A DNA stretch of 64,000 nt from an uncultured Clostridia bacterium (GCA_945829235.1 CALZUA010000005.1:116251-180250); one strand, 5' to 3'; positions 18,611 to 28,005 are shown, counted from the stretch's first letter. The notes: a model not told the origin generated them from the sequence alone. Made by a program: numbers and translations.

Positions 18611-19723
18611 ATGGTACAATATGATGAAACAAGGTTAGCGATGGAAGCGCTTGAACCCGAGCTCGAGGAGCTTCGCGGCGCTTTGAACCTTGACGGGATA
18701 AAGATTAAGCTCGACGAGCTTGAGATGAAGACAACCGAGCCGAAATTCTGGGACGATGCCGAAAAATCGGGCGCGGTTATGCAGCAAATTGGACGTTACA
18801 AGCAGATTATCAGCGATTTCGAGAAGCTCAAAAACGACCGCGAGGAAGTTTTGACGATGATTGAGCTTGCCGAGGAAGAGAATGACGAGTCGATGGCGGA
18901 CGAGGTTAAACAGCTTGGTGAAGCCGTCAAGACCGCTTACGAGGAGCAGAAGCTCGGAACGTTGCTCAAGGGCGAGTACGACAGCTGTAACGCGATTTTG
19001 TCGTTCCACGCGGGCGCAGGCGGCACGGAAGCGCAGGATTGGGTTTCGATGCTGGTGAGAATGTACACAAAATGGGCGGACAGACACGGCTTCAAAACAG
19101 AGGTTCTCGACATACTTGACGGCGACGAAGCCGGCATCAAGAGTGCGTCTATCCATATCGAGGGCTACAACGCCTACGGTTTCCTGAAAAGCGAGCACGG
19201 TGTTCACCGTCTGGTGCGCGTTTCACCGTTTGACGCGGCGGGCAGACGCCACACGAGCTTTGCATCGGTTGAGGTTATGCCCGAGATTGAGAAGGATATT
19301 TCGGTTGAAATCCGTCCCGAAGATATTGAAATGGAAGTTTACCGTGCAAGCGGCGCGGGAGGTCAGCATATCAACAAGACAAGCTCCGCGGTTCGTTTGA
19401 TACACAAACCGACGGGTATCGTCACGGCTTGCCAGACTCAGCGTTCTCAGGTGCAAAACCGTGATTTTGCGATGAAAATGTTGATGTCGAAGCTCATTCA
19501 GATTAAGGAGCAGGAGCACCTCGACAAAATCAGCGATATCAAGGGTGAACAGCTCAAAATCGAGTGGGGAAGCCAAATTCGTTCGTACGTCTTTATGCCG
19601 TACACGCTTGCGAAAGACCATCGCACGGGCTTTGAGAGCGGCAATATAAACGCGGTTATGGACGGCGACATTGACGGATTTATAAACGCGTTCCTCAAGG
19701 CAAAGAGCCTTGGTGAAATCTGA
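18611..19723 (+). CDS. prfB: Peptide chain release factor 2
   Basis: 370 residues. RF2 recognises UAA/UGA and triggers peptidyl-tRNA hydrolysis. The GGQ loop is intact in SGAGGQHINKTSSAVR near residue 252. The whole protein is read in one frame from the ATG at 18611, so the programmed +1 frameshift that controls many prfB genes is absent. At the matching position the codons are GCT TTG AAC: the bases CTTTGA are still there but lie out of the slippery register. Ribosome site AAAGGGG precedes the start. Confidence 0.96.
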   Translation: MVQYDETRLAMEALEPELEELRGALNLDGIKIKLDELEMKTTEPKFWDDAEKSGAVMQQIGRYKQIISDFEKLKNDREEVLTMIELAEEENDESMADEVKQLGEAVKTAYEEQKLGTLLKGEYDSCNAILSFHAGAGGTEAQDWVSMLVRMYTKWADRHGFKTEVLDILDGDEAGIKSASIHIEGYNAYGFLKSEHGVHRLVRVSPFDAAGRRHTSFASVEVMPEIEKDISVEIRPEDIEMEVYRASGAGGQHINKTSSAVRLIHKPTGIVTACQTQRSQVQNRDFAMKMLMSKLIQIKEQEHLDKISDIKGEQLKIEWGSQIRSYVFMPYTLAKDHRTGFESGNINAVMDGDIDGFINAFLKAKSLGEI

Positions 19724-19727
19724 TTTT

Positions 19728-21080
19728 ATGGAGAAAAATGAAATAATCCCGCTTAAAATCACGGGACTTACCTCCGAGGGCAGCGGAATTGCGCGGTTTG
19801 ACGGAAAGGCGGTTTTTGTGCCTTTTGCGGCGGTTGGCGATGAGATTGAAGCGCGGGTGCTGAAGGACTGCAAAAGCTACGCTTACGCGAAAATCGAGCG
19901 CATTATAAAGCCGTCCGAGGACAGAATAGAGAATGATTGCCCTGTTTTCGGGAAATGCGGCGGCTGCGCGTTTCGGCATATCAATTACACCGCCGAGCTT
20001 CGCGCAAAGGAAGGCATTGTCCGCGATGCGTTTGAGCGGATAGGCAAGTTAAATCCCGAGTTTAAGCCCATTGAGTGCGGAGACGCCGCTGAGCGTTATC
20101 GAAACAAGCTCCAGATGCCCGTGGCAAAGGTTGACGGGAAAATCGCGGCGGGATTTTTCGCGCAGAGAAGTCATCGGCTGATACCCGTGAGCGATTGCAA
20201 GCTCCAGCCCGAAATATTCTCAAAAATCACGGAATATATTGTAAAAGAAGCGGCGGCGCTCAAAATTTCCGCGTACAACGAGGAAAAGCATGACGGAGTT
20301 TTTCGGCACATTTTTCTTCGAAAAGCCGCTAACAAAGCGGACGGCGGACTTTGTTGCGTGTTGGTTGCTCGGAGAAACGTACCCGAGTTCAAGGCGCTTG
20401 CGAGAAAAATTTCGGAGAAATTCCCCGAGGTAACGGGAGTTGTGCTGAACATAAATCCCGAAAAAACCAACGTAATTCTCGGTGAAAAGGAAATTCTGCT
20501 TTGTGGAAAAGCCGAGATTTTCGATGAAATGTGCGGCGTTTTGTTGAAGATATCGCCGAAGTCGTTTTATCAGGTAAACACAAACGCTGCCGAAAAACTG
20601 TACAGGCGTGCGGCGGATTTCGCGGGAAAAGCTGAGGTAATCCTCGATTTGTACTGCGGGATTGGCGCGGTGGGGCTTTCGATGGCGAAGAACGCGAAAA
20701 AGCTACTCGGTGCGGAGATTGTTCCTGAGGCGGTGGAAAACGCTCGTGAAAACGCGCAAAACTGCGGGATAACGAACACGGAGTTTATCTCGGCGGACGC
20801 AAAGGTTGCCGCGAAAACGCTCTGCGAGCGGGGGATTGCCCCCGATGTAATTCTGCTAGACCCGCCGAGAAAGGGTTGTGACGAGGAAACGCTCCGTGCG
20901 TGCGCGGCGATGAACCCGCAAAGGATTGTGATGATTTCCTGCAACCCGTCAACGGCGGCGCGCGACTGCAAATTGCTGAGCGAAATGGGCTATGAGCCGA
21001 AAATCGTTCAGCCGTTCGACCTGTTTCCGAGAACACCGCACGTTGAGTGCGTTTGCCTGTTGTCAAAAGTGGACATTTGA
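19728..21080 (+). CDS. rlmD: 23S rRNA (uracil-C5)-methyltransferase, RlmD/RumA family
   Basis: 450 residues. It methylates a uridine C5 of 23S rRNA (U1939 or U747 type) or tRNA. Domains: N-terminal TRAM (residues 1-60), an iron-sulfur Cys cluster in CPVFGKCGGCAFRH near residue 65, SAM motif ILDLYCGIGAVGLSMAK near residue 308, LLDPPRKGCD, and the catalytic Cys in MISCNPSTAARD near residue 405. The ATG at 19728 lies 4 bases after prfB; GTG at 19710 is a possible earlier start inside prfB. The exact target base cannot be told from sequence. Confidence 0.9.
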   Translation: MEKNEIIPLKITGLTSEGSGIARFDGKAVFVPFAAVGDEIEARVLKDCKSYAYAKIERIIKPSEDRIENDCPVFGKCGGCAFRHINYTAELRAKEGIVRDAFERIGKLNPEFKPIECGDAAERYRNKLQMPVAKVDGKIAAGFFAQRSHRLIPVSDCKLQPEIFSKITEYIVKEAAALKISAYNEEKHDGVFRHIFLRKAANKADGGLCCVLVARRNVPEFKALARKISEKFPEVTGVVLNINPEKTNVILGEKEILLCGKAEIFDEMCGVLLKISPKSFYQVNTNAAEKLYRRAADFAGKAEVILDLYCGIGAVGLSMAKNAKKLLGAEIVPEAVENARENAQNCGITNTEFISADAKVAAKTLCERGIAPDVILLDPPRKGCDEETLRACAAMNPQRIVMISCNPSTAARDCKLLSEMGYEPKIVQPFDLFPRTPHVECVCLLSKVDI

Positions 21081-21143
21081 GCGGGTTGAAGCGATGGACG
21101 AGTATTTGAGAAATTGAATAGATAATTGGAGGCGGAGAATGAA

Positions 21144-21392
21144 TTGAAGAGGTTGTATGTATATTCAAAACCAAATCAAATGGACGGATATAAGCGTAAG
21201 CTTGATGAGAACAAAAATCCGGAAGACGAATATTATCATCGTTACACAGATGATGTTGCTCTTTGCTATGCAGATAATTTGGAAGAAGCAATTGATATTT
21301 TCGGGAAACTATATGATAAAGATTTAATAAAAGACTATGTTAAAGAGGCAAGTTTCAATGCTTATGGGGTATGCGTCTGCACTGATTATTAA
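21144..21392 (+). CDS. Small hypothetical protein
   Basis: About 82 residues, not recognised. No ATG is in frame; TTG at 21144 follows GGAGGCGGAG (21128-21137) and is my choice, with TTG at 21126 as the alternative. The sequence begins KRLYVYSKPNQMDGYKRK and contains HRYTDDVALCYADNLEEAI, an acidic, Tyr-rich soluble protein. It is AT-richer than its neighbours, like the orphan at 14633. The following 160 bases to the symporter hold no gene I can support. Confidence 0.45.
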   Translation: MKRLYVYSKPNQMDGYKRKLDENKNPEDEYYHRYTDDVALCYADNLEEAIDIFGKLYDKDLIKDYVKEASFNAYGVCVCTDY

Positions 21393-21554
21393 GGGTTCCG
21401 GTTTGATTTAAACAGGAAAGGGTACAAAATTAGAGCCATCGTTAAAATGGTAGCAGATATGTTTCCAAAAACGGATTTGGTGTGTTGAAATACATTCGGT
21501 CAGTTCACGTCAAGTGCGTGACCTTGCTTGAAAAAAATAGATAAAGAGGTAGTT

Positions 21555-22904
21555 ATGAATACTGAAAAGAGAGCGAAATCCGGCTTTTCAAGCCGATTGG
21601 GATTTGTTTTGGCAGCCGCGGGTTCGGCGGTTGGCTTGGGCAATTTGTGGCGTTTTCCATATTTAGCGGCGCAGTACGGCGGCGGAATGTTCCTGCTGGT
21701 GTATATCATTCTTGCGGTAACGTTCGGCTTCGCGCTGATGATAACCGAGGTTGCGATAGGAAGAAAAACGGGAAAAAGCTGCATAAAGGCTTATGAAGAG
21801 CTGAGCAAGAAATTCTCGTTCCTCGGCTATATAGCGGCGCTCGTGCCGATAATCATTTTCCCGTATTACTGCGTAATCGGTGGCTGGGTTGTGAAGTTTC
21901 TCGGCGTTTATATCTCGGGACAAGGCGCGGCGTCTGCGGTTGACGGTTATTTCGGTGAGTTCATCAGCCAAACGGGTGAGCCGATAATCTGCCTTGCAAT
22001 TTTCCTGTTTTTGACAGCGCTGGTTGTTCTCCTCGGTGTTCAGAAGGGCATCGAGAAAATCAGCAAAATTTTGATGCCGCTGTTGATTTTGATGTCGCTT
22101 GGAATGGCGATTTATTCGCTCACGATACCGGGTGCGATGGACGGCTTTTTGTACTATATCAAGCCTGAATTTAATAATTTCTCGCTGAAAACCGTGGTTG
22201 CGGCAATGGGACAGCTGTTCTACTCGATGTCGCTAGCGATGGGAATAATGGTCACCTACGGCTCGTATATGAAAAAAGAGGACAATCTCGAAAAATCCGT
22301 CCGCAACATCGAGCTTTTCGATACGGGAATTGCGTTTTTGTCTGGAATGATGATAATTCCGGCGGTATTTGCGTTCTCAAACGGTGACCCCGAGGCATTG
22401 AAATCCGGTCCAACTCTGATGTTTATTACAATGCCGAAGGTGTTCAACTCAATGCCCGCGGGCAATATAATCGGTTTTATCTTCTTCCTGCTGGTATTTT
22501 TCGCGGCACTCACCTCGGCGATATCGCTTATGGAAACGATAGTTTCGATTATCTCGGACAAATTCGGCTGGGGCAGAAAGAAAATCTGCGTTGGAGTAAT
22601 GATAGCGTCGTTTGCGCTGGCAATACCGTCATCGCTCGGAAACGGCATTTGGTCCGGCTTTAAAATACTCGGAATGGATATTTTGAGCTTCTTCGACTTC
22701 ATCAGCAACAATATAATGATGCCGATTGTAGCGCTCTTGACGGCAATTTTGGTCGGCTTTATCACACGCCCGAAATACGTCTCGGACGAGGTTGAAAGCT
22801 CGGGCAAATTCAGAGCAAAGAAGATGTATAACATCGTCATCAAGTTTGTTGTTCCCGTTTGTATGGTGGCAATTCTCGTTTCATCGATAGTCGGCTTTGT
22901 TTGA
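21555..22904 (+). CDS. Sodium-dependent transporter, SNF/NSS family
   Basis: 449 residues, about eleven to twelve helices. The sodium site region SRLGFVLAAAGSAVGLGNLWRFP is recognisable as LAAAGSAVGLGNLWRFPY near residue 17, with YGGGMFLLVY following, the helix-1 hallmark of neurotransmitter:sodium symporters. Substrate is probably an amino acid. ATG at 21555 follows AAAGAGGTAG; the frame opens at 21528 without support. Confidence 0.93.
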   Translation: MNTEKRAKSGFSSRLGFVLAAAGSAVGLGNLWRFPYLAAQYGGGMFLLVYIILAVTFGFALMITEVAIGRKTGKSCIKAYEELSKKFSFLGYIAALVPIIIFPYYCVIGGWVVKFLGVYISGQGAASAVDGYFGEFISQTGEPIICLAIFLFLTALVVLLGVQKGIEKISKILMPLLILMSLGMAIYSLTIPGAMDGFLYYIKPEFNNFSLKTVVAAMGQLFYSMSLAMGIMVTYGSYMKKEDNLEKSVRNIELFDTGIAFLSGMMIIPAVFAFSNGDPEALKSGPTLMFITMPKVFNSMPAGNIIGFIFFLLVFFAALTSAISLMETIVSIISDKFGWGRKKICVGVMIASFALAIPSSLGNGIWSGFKILGMDILSFFDFISNNIMMPIVALLTAILVGFITRPKYVSDEVESSGKFRAKKMYNIVIKFVVPVCMVAILVSSIVGFV

Positions 22905-22934
22905 TAGATTTTTTCCTTAAAATGTAAAAAAGTA

Positions 22935-22964
22935 TTGACAACCTCCTCGGGTTTATGTTAAAAT
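22935..22964 (+). promoter_or_regulatory. Sigma-A promoter for the small gene at 22985
   Basis: TTGACA at 22935-22940 and TAAAAT at 22959-22964, spacer 18, followed by a very strong ribosome site GAGGAGGTG. Confidence 0.8.
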
Positions 22965-22984
22965 AAATTTGAGGAGGTGTTCTT

Positions 22985-23134
22985 ATGGACGAAAAAGAAA
23001 AAAATGTTGCTGAGAACAAAAATTCTCCTAAATTAAGTGATGAACAAATCAAGGAGAATGAAGAGAAAATTTGGGATATGAAGCAGGAGCTCGAGGATTA
23101 TCTCGAAGAGCAGGGCATTTATATCCGGCAATAG
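22985..23134 (+). CDS. Small acidic protein, unknown function
   Basis: 49 residues. It has its own consensus promoter, a near-perfect ribosome site (GAGGAGG at 22971-22977, 8 bases before ATG) and a terminator, so it is a genuine monocistronic gene although very short. The protein is highly charged (Glu/Lys/Asp), ends with WDMKQELEDYLEEQGIYIRQ-like helix (WDMKQELEDYLEEQ is the clearest part) and likely forms one or two helices. I do not recognise a family. Confidence 0.7.
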   Translation: MDEKEKNVAENKNSPKLSDEQIKENEEKIWDMKQELEDYLEEQGIYIRQ

Positions 23135-23143
23135 GCAAAAAGA

Positions 23144-23170
23144 ACCCCTCGGTGTTTCGAGGGGTTTTTG
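23144..23170. terminator. Bidirectional terminator
   Basis: ACCCCTCG (23144-23151) pairs with CGAGGGGT (23158-23165) with loop GTGTTT; TTTTTG follows on the plus strand and TTCTTTTTG on the minus strand. It ends both the small gene and the long minus-strand operon. Confidence 0.9.
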
Positions 23171-24574
23171 TTATTGAACGTATGTACCGGTGTAATAGAA
23201 CTGAAGGATTTGCTTGTAATCCCAGCCCCAGTATTTTGCGAGGTTGTTCGCACCGTTTTGGCTGAATCCGACACCGTGACCGTAGCCGTATGTAGTGAAG
23301 GTGAACTCATCGGTTGAGGGGTTGTAGTCGATGTCGAAAGCGTTCGAGCGGATATCGAAGCTCATAATTTTCTCGCGGAAAACGCGCCCCGTGATATTGA
23401 TTGTCTTGCCGTCGGAAACGTAAGCATGATTGCCGCCGATGCTCATTGAGCCGACGTATTTCCCGTCAACGCGCTCGTTGATAACAAACCAGTTCTCGGG
23501 ATTTCCCGTGAGGGAGATGCCGGTTTTGTTGTAAACGCGGGACTTAATATCGCTTGAGGAGAAGGTTTTGGTTCTGCCGTAATTCGGGTCGTACTGCTCG
23601 TCCAGTTCACAGAAAACGCTTTGCAGATACGGATAATTTGTGCCCCAAACTGTCTTGCAGGAGGCTGTATAACCCGCGGAGGACGCCGAATAAACCGCCT
23701 GAATTATCTCGCCGTCATAGTAAACCGCCTCGCCGAGAACCGACTGAACCAGCAGTCGGGTGGAGTCGGACACATTGCTACTCAAAATAACGCTCGGCGA
23801 TTGACCGCGGTCGTTGAAAAATCTCACATAGGTGTACGCCGCGACAGCTTGCGCTTTTATCGCCTCGGGCGCGAAGGAGTTGCCGATTTCGTTGGCAACG
23901 ATACCCGAGATAATGTCGAGCGCGCTTCCCGAAACGATTGTTCCGTTGTCGTTAACCGTGAGCGTTTCATCGCTTACAGGTCTTTCGATAACACTTGATG
24001 AACTTGATGAGCTTGAAGAACTCGATGAACTTGATGAGCTTGATGAACTTGATGAACTCGATGAGCTTGATGAACTTGATGAACTCGATGAACTTGATGA
24101 GCTAGATGAGCTTGATGAACTCGTTGAGCTAGATGAGCTAGATGAACTTGATGAGCTTGATGAGCTCGATGAACTCGTTGAACTTGATGAACTCGATTCC
24201 GGCGGAACAGGGTCGTCAACTATCTCAATTTTATCTTTGGAGCTTGACGAGGAGCTTGTTTCCATATCGGAGCCTTGAAGGTTTGCGACAAGCTCGCTCG
24301 GCTTGTAAACCGAGTAAACGGGCGCGCGGGAAAGATTTGGCGTTCCGAACGAAAGCGTTTCGATTTTCACGATACCCTCAGTGCTGTCAATTTGGTTGTC
24401 GGGAAGGATAAAATCGGTTGTGCCGGTGGCGTGTTGTGGCTGTTCAACGGTTTCGGGAGGCGTTTCCCTGACAACAGGCTCGCCCTCGACCGTTCCCGCG
24501 ATATTGAACACAAACATATAGACGGCGAAAATAAACAGCGCCGTGAACAGTTTAACAAGTGACAAATTTTTCAT
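23171..24574 (-). CDS. SpoIID/LytB domain protein with a serine-rich linker
   Basis: 467 residues. An N-terminal membrane helix (VKLFTALFIFAVYMFVFNIAG) anchors it outside the cell; then a Pro/Thr-rich stretch, a 68-residue almost pure Ser linker, and a C-terminal SpoIID domain. The domain shows IVANEIGNSFAPEAIKAQAV, AAYTYVRFFNDRG and the closing YGYGHGVGFSQNGAN. SpoIID proteins act on cell-wall glycan or enhance amidases. The start at 24574 follows GAGG; it is the last gene of the operon, 8 bases after a sortase gene. Ser linkers of this sort usually span the wall. Confidence 0.88.
   Translation of the reverse strand: MKNLSLVKLFTALFIFAVYMFVFNIAGTVEGEPVVRETPPETVEQPQHATGTTDFILPDNQIDSTEGIVKIETLSFGTPNLSRAPVYSVYKPSELVANLQGSDMETSSSSSSKDKIEIVDDPVPPESSSSSSTSSSSSSSSSSSSSSSSSTSSSSSSSSSSSSSSSSSSSSSSSSSSSSSSSSSSSSSSSSSSSVIERPVSDETLTVNDNGTIVSGSALDIISGIVANEIGNSFAPEAIKAQAVAAYTYVRFFNDRGQSPSVILSSNVSDSTRLLVQSVLGEAVYYDGEIIQAVYSASSAGYTASCKTVWGTNYPYLQSVFCELDEQYDPNYGRTKTFSSSDIKSRVYNKTGISLTGNPENWFVINERVDGKYVGSMSIGGNHAYVSDGKTINITGRVFREKIMSFDIRSNAFDIDYNPSTDEFTFTTYGYGHGVGFSQNGANNLAKYWGWDYKQILQFYYTGTYVQ
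23993..24196 (-). repeat. Coding 9-base tandem repeat (poly-Ser tract)
   Basis: A 204-base stretch built from the 9-base unit TCATCAAGT and variants (TCATCGAGT, TCTAGCTCA), coding 68 residues, all Ser except two Thr. It is in frame throughout. Because units are whole codons, slippage would change linker length by three residues at a time without breaking the gene. Confidence 0.9.
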
Positions 24575-24581
24575 AAAAACC

Positions 24582-25703
24582 TCAATAGTCGTCGGGGCTG
24601 TCAACAAGCCCGTTTTCCTTCAAATAGCTGTCAAGACCTTTTACAAGCGATGTATCCCAAGTCCTGCCGTGCCAAAAATAGTTCTTTCCGCCGTAACCGC
24701 TGTAAATCTCGTAGTAGCCGTCAAAATATTTCACGCTGTCCTTTTTGGCAATTTTGGACGTGTCAACATTCGGATTTTCGTTCTCGCGAACCTTTCTTGC
24801 AACCACAACCAGCCGCAAGTCCATATATGTAGATTTATCGCAGGTGGAAAGCGTGAGGAACTCATCGCCGTACTCGATGTCAACGCCGGTTTCGTACAGG
24901 CTTCTGTCCATACACTCAACCACAAAATCGTAAAATTCCGACTGATTTTTGAAATAATTCGTGCTGTTGTACTTGAACACCTCGCCGTCCTTTGGCAACC
25001 AGTTGACGAGGAAAACCGAGATTATCTTGTATTTCGCGTTGCCGTAGAGCGTGTTAAACTCGATGACAGGCGACATTTTCAGAAACTCGATATCTTTCTT
25101 GTAATTCATCAGTGCCGAGAATTGATACTTCAGCAACATATTATGCCCGTAGATAACGGTATTCTGCGGCATACCCTCGGGGGTTATCTTCCCGCGGTAA
25201 TCCGCGAAAAGAGTTCCCTCGAAAACCTCTTGCTTATCGAAATTGCGGTGAAGGTAAAAGTCGTTGTCAACGGTCTGCATAACGGGATAATCAACATTTG
25301 TGCCGGGGATATTCAGCCAGCCGATGAAATCGTTGTTCTGCGCGTAAAGCGCGGCGTACTCATCGTTGATTGCGCCTGTCGGGAGCTGTTCAATCTCCTG
25401 CGTTGTCGGAGTACGGTTTTTCAGTTCGACAAGGTGAGCCGGAGTAGCGGTTTGACTGCCGTTTTCATCAACATAGTTGTTGTGACCGCCGAAATTTCTC
25501 AAAAACCACAAAATCAGAATGACAACCGCGGCAACAAGTACAACAAGCGCCGTTAGGAACACGATTTTCCGCATAACCTCGGCGGTTGAGTCGCCCTTGC
25601 ACGGGAAAAGCGAGTTTCGGATATTTTTCCAAAAGCCCTGTTTTTTGGGGCGCTTTTTGTTTTTGTTGCCTTTGGGAGCCAAACCCATGTCCATTTCAGT
25701 CAT
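24582..25703 (-). CDS. Class B sortase, copy 1
   Basis: 373 residues. Cytoplasmic basic N-terminus, one membrane helix (IVFLTALVVLVAAVVILILW), then an extracellular sortase fold. The catalytic His is in NTVIYGHNMLLKYQFSAL and the catalytic Cys in FLTLSTCDKSTYM, with the Arg in LRLVVVARKVRENE. The TLSTC motif and long insert between His and Cys fit class B. It should cleave a sorting signal and link a protein to peptidoglycan or pilin; no substrate is coded nearby. Confidence 0.9.
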   Translation of the reverse strand: MTEMDMGLAPKGNKNKKRPKKQGFWKNIRNSLFPCKGDSTAEVMRKIVFLTALVVLVAAVVILILWFLRNFGGHNNYVDENGSQTATPAHLVELKNRTPTTQEIEQLPTGAINDEYAALYAQNNDFIGWLNIPGTNVDYPVMQTVDNDFYLHRNFDKQEVFEGTLFADYRGKITPEGMPQNTVIYGHNMLLKYQFSALMNYKKDIEFLKMSPVIEFNTLYGNAKYKIISVFLVNWLPKDGEVFKYNSTNYFKNQSEFYDFVVECMDRSLYETGVDIEYGDEFLTLSTCDKSTYMDLRLVVVARKVRENENPNVDTSKIAKKDSVKYFDGYYEIYSGYGGKNYFWHGRTWDTSLVKGLDSYLKENGLVDSPDDY

Positions 25704-25721
25704 GGAGCAATCCTTTCTCTA

Positions 25722-26783
25722 TCAAGGGTTTTCTTTCTTGTAGCCCTGAATAATGCTCTCGTCCCAGCCTCTGCCTTCCCAGCTACCGCCGCGTGTTGTG
25801 TAGTAAAGGTCGTAGAAAAGGGGACTTGGGTTTGCGAAAGCCTTTGACACGTCAACCGTTTCGTCCTCGCCCTCACGAGTTTCACGAGCGAAGATAACCC
25901 AGCGCAGGTCGGCATTTCCGTAAGCAGTGCCGAGAACGCAGGTTGAAAGCGTCATCAGATGGTCGCCGTACTTGAGGTCAACATCGGGGTTGATGAAGGT
26001 TGAGCGGTCGAGAATGTTCGCGCAGAAATTGTCAAATTCCGCTTTAGAAGCGAAATCGTGGACATTGTGATACCTGAAAACATCGTCATCATCGGAGTTT
26101 ACTTTTACAAGAGTACCGCCGAAAATCTTGTAGGTTGAGGTTTTGTAGAGAGTGCTGAACGTGATTGTCGGGTGTTCCTTGTAGAAGCTGATATCGTTGT
26201 GGTCTGCCTGCGAAACGGCGTAGTTGAAGTAGTAGATGAGTTTTCCGAAATACTCGCCCGATTGCATATTGTGCCCGTAAATCACAAGATTTGCGGATTG
26301 TTTATCGGCATTGATTTCGTTGCGGTAATCAAGAAACAGCGAACCGGAGCGGCTTTCTTGTTTTTCAAAATTATGGTTGAGGTAATAGCTGTTGTCGGCG
26401 CTCTGAACGACAGGGTAGTGAATGAAATCCTCATTGCCGACAGTAATCCAGCCAACAATATCATCATTGATTTCTTTAAGCGGAACAAACTTCTCGAGTA
26501 TTTCGGGATTTTCCTTGACTATTTCCTCGCGGCGTTCGTTGTTGATTTCAACCTTTGAAGCCCCCGTGCCTTGATATATCTCGGAAAGCTCTTTGTTAAG
26601 CGAGTTGTCGGTTATACGGTTAACCTGCGCCAGAATAAGGTTTGTGACGCTTACAATGAGTGTGACAAGCGCCGCCAGAAACACAACTTTTCTGATAATT
26701 TCCGTAGGCTTGTCGCCCTTCCACGGAACAAGATATTTTATAATTCTGATAAAAATGTTTTCTTTGCTTGTAGAATTTGCCAT
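25722..26783 (-). CDS. Class B sortase, copy 2
   Basis: 353 residues, same layout as its neighbours: basic N-terminus, membrane helix (VVFLAALVTLIVSVTNLILA), extracellular sortase domain. Catalytic His in NLVIYGHNMQSGEYFGKL, Cys in LMTLSTCVLGTAYGN, Arg in LRWVIFARETREGED. The N-terminal cytoplasmic part shares PWKGD-PTEIIRKVVF with copy 1's PCKGD-TAEVMRKIVF, so the three genes are tandem duplicates that have diverged in the catalytic domain. Gap to the next copy is 25 bases. Confidence 0.9.
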   Translation of the reverse strand: MANSTSKENIFIRIIKYLVPWKGDKPTEIIRKVVFLAALVTLIVSVTNLILAQVNRITDNSLNKELSEIYQGTGASKVEINNERREEIVKENPEILEKFVPLKEINDDIVGWITVGNEDFIHYPVVQSADNSYYLNHNFEKQESRSGSLFLDYRNEINADKQSANLVIYGHNMQSGEYFGKLIYYFNYAVSQADHNDISFYKEHPTITFSTLYKTSTYKIFGGTLVKVNSDDDDVFRYHNVHDFASKAEFDNFCANILDRSTFINPDVDLKYGDHLMTLSTCVLGTAYGNADLRWVIFARETREGEDETVDVSKAFANPSPLFYDLYYTTRGGSWEGRGWDESIIQGYKKENP

Positions 26784-26808
26784 AGAAAACTCCTTCCGAG
26801 AGTTAGAA

Positions 26809-28005
26809 TTATTGTCCGTTGTAGCTCAAGAGCTTGGACTTGTCCCAAACGCTACCTGTCCACGAACCGCCGATGATATCATAGTAGTAGTCAAACAATT
26901 TAGCCTGATAGTTTCGATAAGCCTTAGATGTATCGACATATTCGCTCTCACCCTCGCGAACCTTGCGTGCAAAGAGCACCCAGCGTGTTTCAATATTTCT
27001 GCCGAGCGGCCACCAGCAGGTTGAGAGTGTGAGGAGCTCATCGCCGTAGGTGAGGTCAACATCGGTGAAGAACCAGCTTCTGTCCATAACATCGATGATA
27101 AAGTTGTTAAAATCGTCAACATCGGTGAATTTGGTTTTGTTGACATAGTTGAAAACCTCGCCGTATTCCGGCTGAGTGTTGGCAACAATACCCGCGAAAA
27201 TCTTATAGGTCTGACTGCCGCCATCGGGGGTTGCCATCATAATCGTGGGGTGAACCTTGTAGAAAGCGATAGGCTCGCGGGAAGCATCGTAGGGAACGTA
27301 GTGGTTGACGTAAGCGAAAAATTCTCCCGTGTGCATATTATGCCCAAAAAGAATGGTATTGTCATCGGTTCCGTCCCATTTATTTTGGTAAGTCGAGAAA
27401 ATTGTACCTGAAACGGACTCGTTTCCGTTAAAATCGTGAGTGAGGTAATAGTTGTTGTCGGTGCTGACAACAACAGGGTTGTTGATGAGCGTGCCGGTAA
27501 TTTTTATCCAAGCGCGAACATCGGGGTTGATTTGCTTGAGCGCGTTGAAATCGATATTGAGCGGCGTGTTGACAACAGGCGTGAGGTCAATGTACTCGGG
27601 TTCTTCGGTACCCGCCGAGGTAACCTCTGTCATAATCGGATTGTCAATCTGCTCCGGTATGCTGTACGACTGCTGAAGCGAGGAATCAACGGTTTCGCCG
27701 GCAATGTTGATGATATTGTTGTTGGTTTTCTTGCCTTTATCCAAATCGCGAATTTGCACGATGAGGAAAATCAGCGAGCCGATGAGCGCGGCAACCGCAA
27801 AGAGCAGGAACGCTTTTCTTGCCTTTTCGCCGGCGGAGTCATCGGCTTGCGGCAGAACCGCGACAACAACTCCCGCAAAGCCCTTTTTCTTGGTGGATTT
27901 TCTGCCTTTTATTTTGTCGTTAGAGCGGGAATTGTTTTTGTTGACAGGCTTGCGAGGTTTTGATGAGTTGCTTGAACCGTTGTTAAAATCGTCTAAATTT
28001 GCCAT
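26809..28005 (-). CDS. Class B sortase, copy 3
   Basis: 398 residues. It has a longer, very basic Asn/Ser/Lys-rich cytoplasmic tail (KPRKPVNKNNSRSNDKIKG), a membrane helix, and the sortase domain: His in NTILFGHNMHTGEFFAYV, Cys in LLTLSTCWWPLGRN, Arg in TRWVLFARKVREGES. It is first of the three copies in transcription order and starts 26 bases after the PncC gene stops, with GGAGG upstream of the ATG. Confidence 0.9.
   Translation of the reverse strand: MANLDDFNNGSSNSSKPRKPVNKNNSRSNDKIKGRKSTKKKGFAGVVVAVLPQADDSAGEKARKAFLLFAVAALIGSLIFLIVQIRDLDKGKKTNNNIINIAGETVDSSLQQSYSIPEQIDNPIMTEVTSAGTEEPEYIDLTPVVNTPLNIDFNALKQINPDVRAWIKITGTLINNPVVVSTDNNYYLTHDFNGNESVSGTIFSTYQNKWDGTDDNTILFGHNMHTGEFFAYVNHYVPYDASREPIAFYKVHPTIMMATPDGGSQTYKIFAGIVANTQPEYGEVFNYVNKTKFTDVDDFNNFIIDVMDRSWFFTDVDLTYGDELLTLSTCWWPLGRNIETRWVLFARKVREGESEYVDTSKAYRNYQAKLFDYYYDIIGGSWTGSVWDKSKLLSYNGQ

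Noticed and set aside
23554..24411. Plus-strand frames across the serine array (Asp-Glu-Leu repeats)
   Set aside because: They are shadows of the TCATCAAGT repeat on the other strand and have no ribosome sites.
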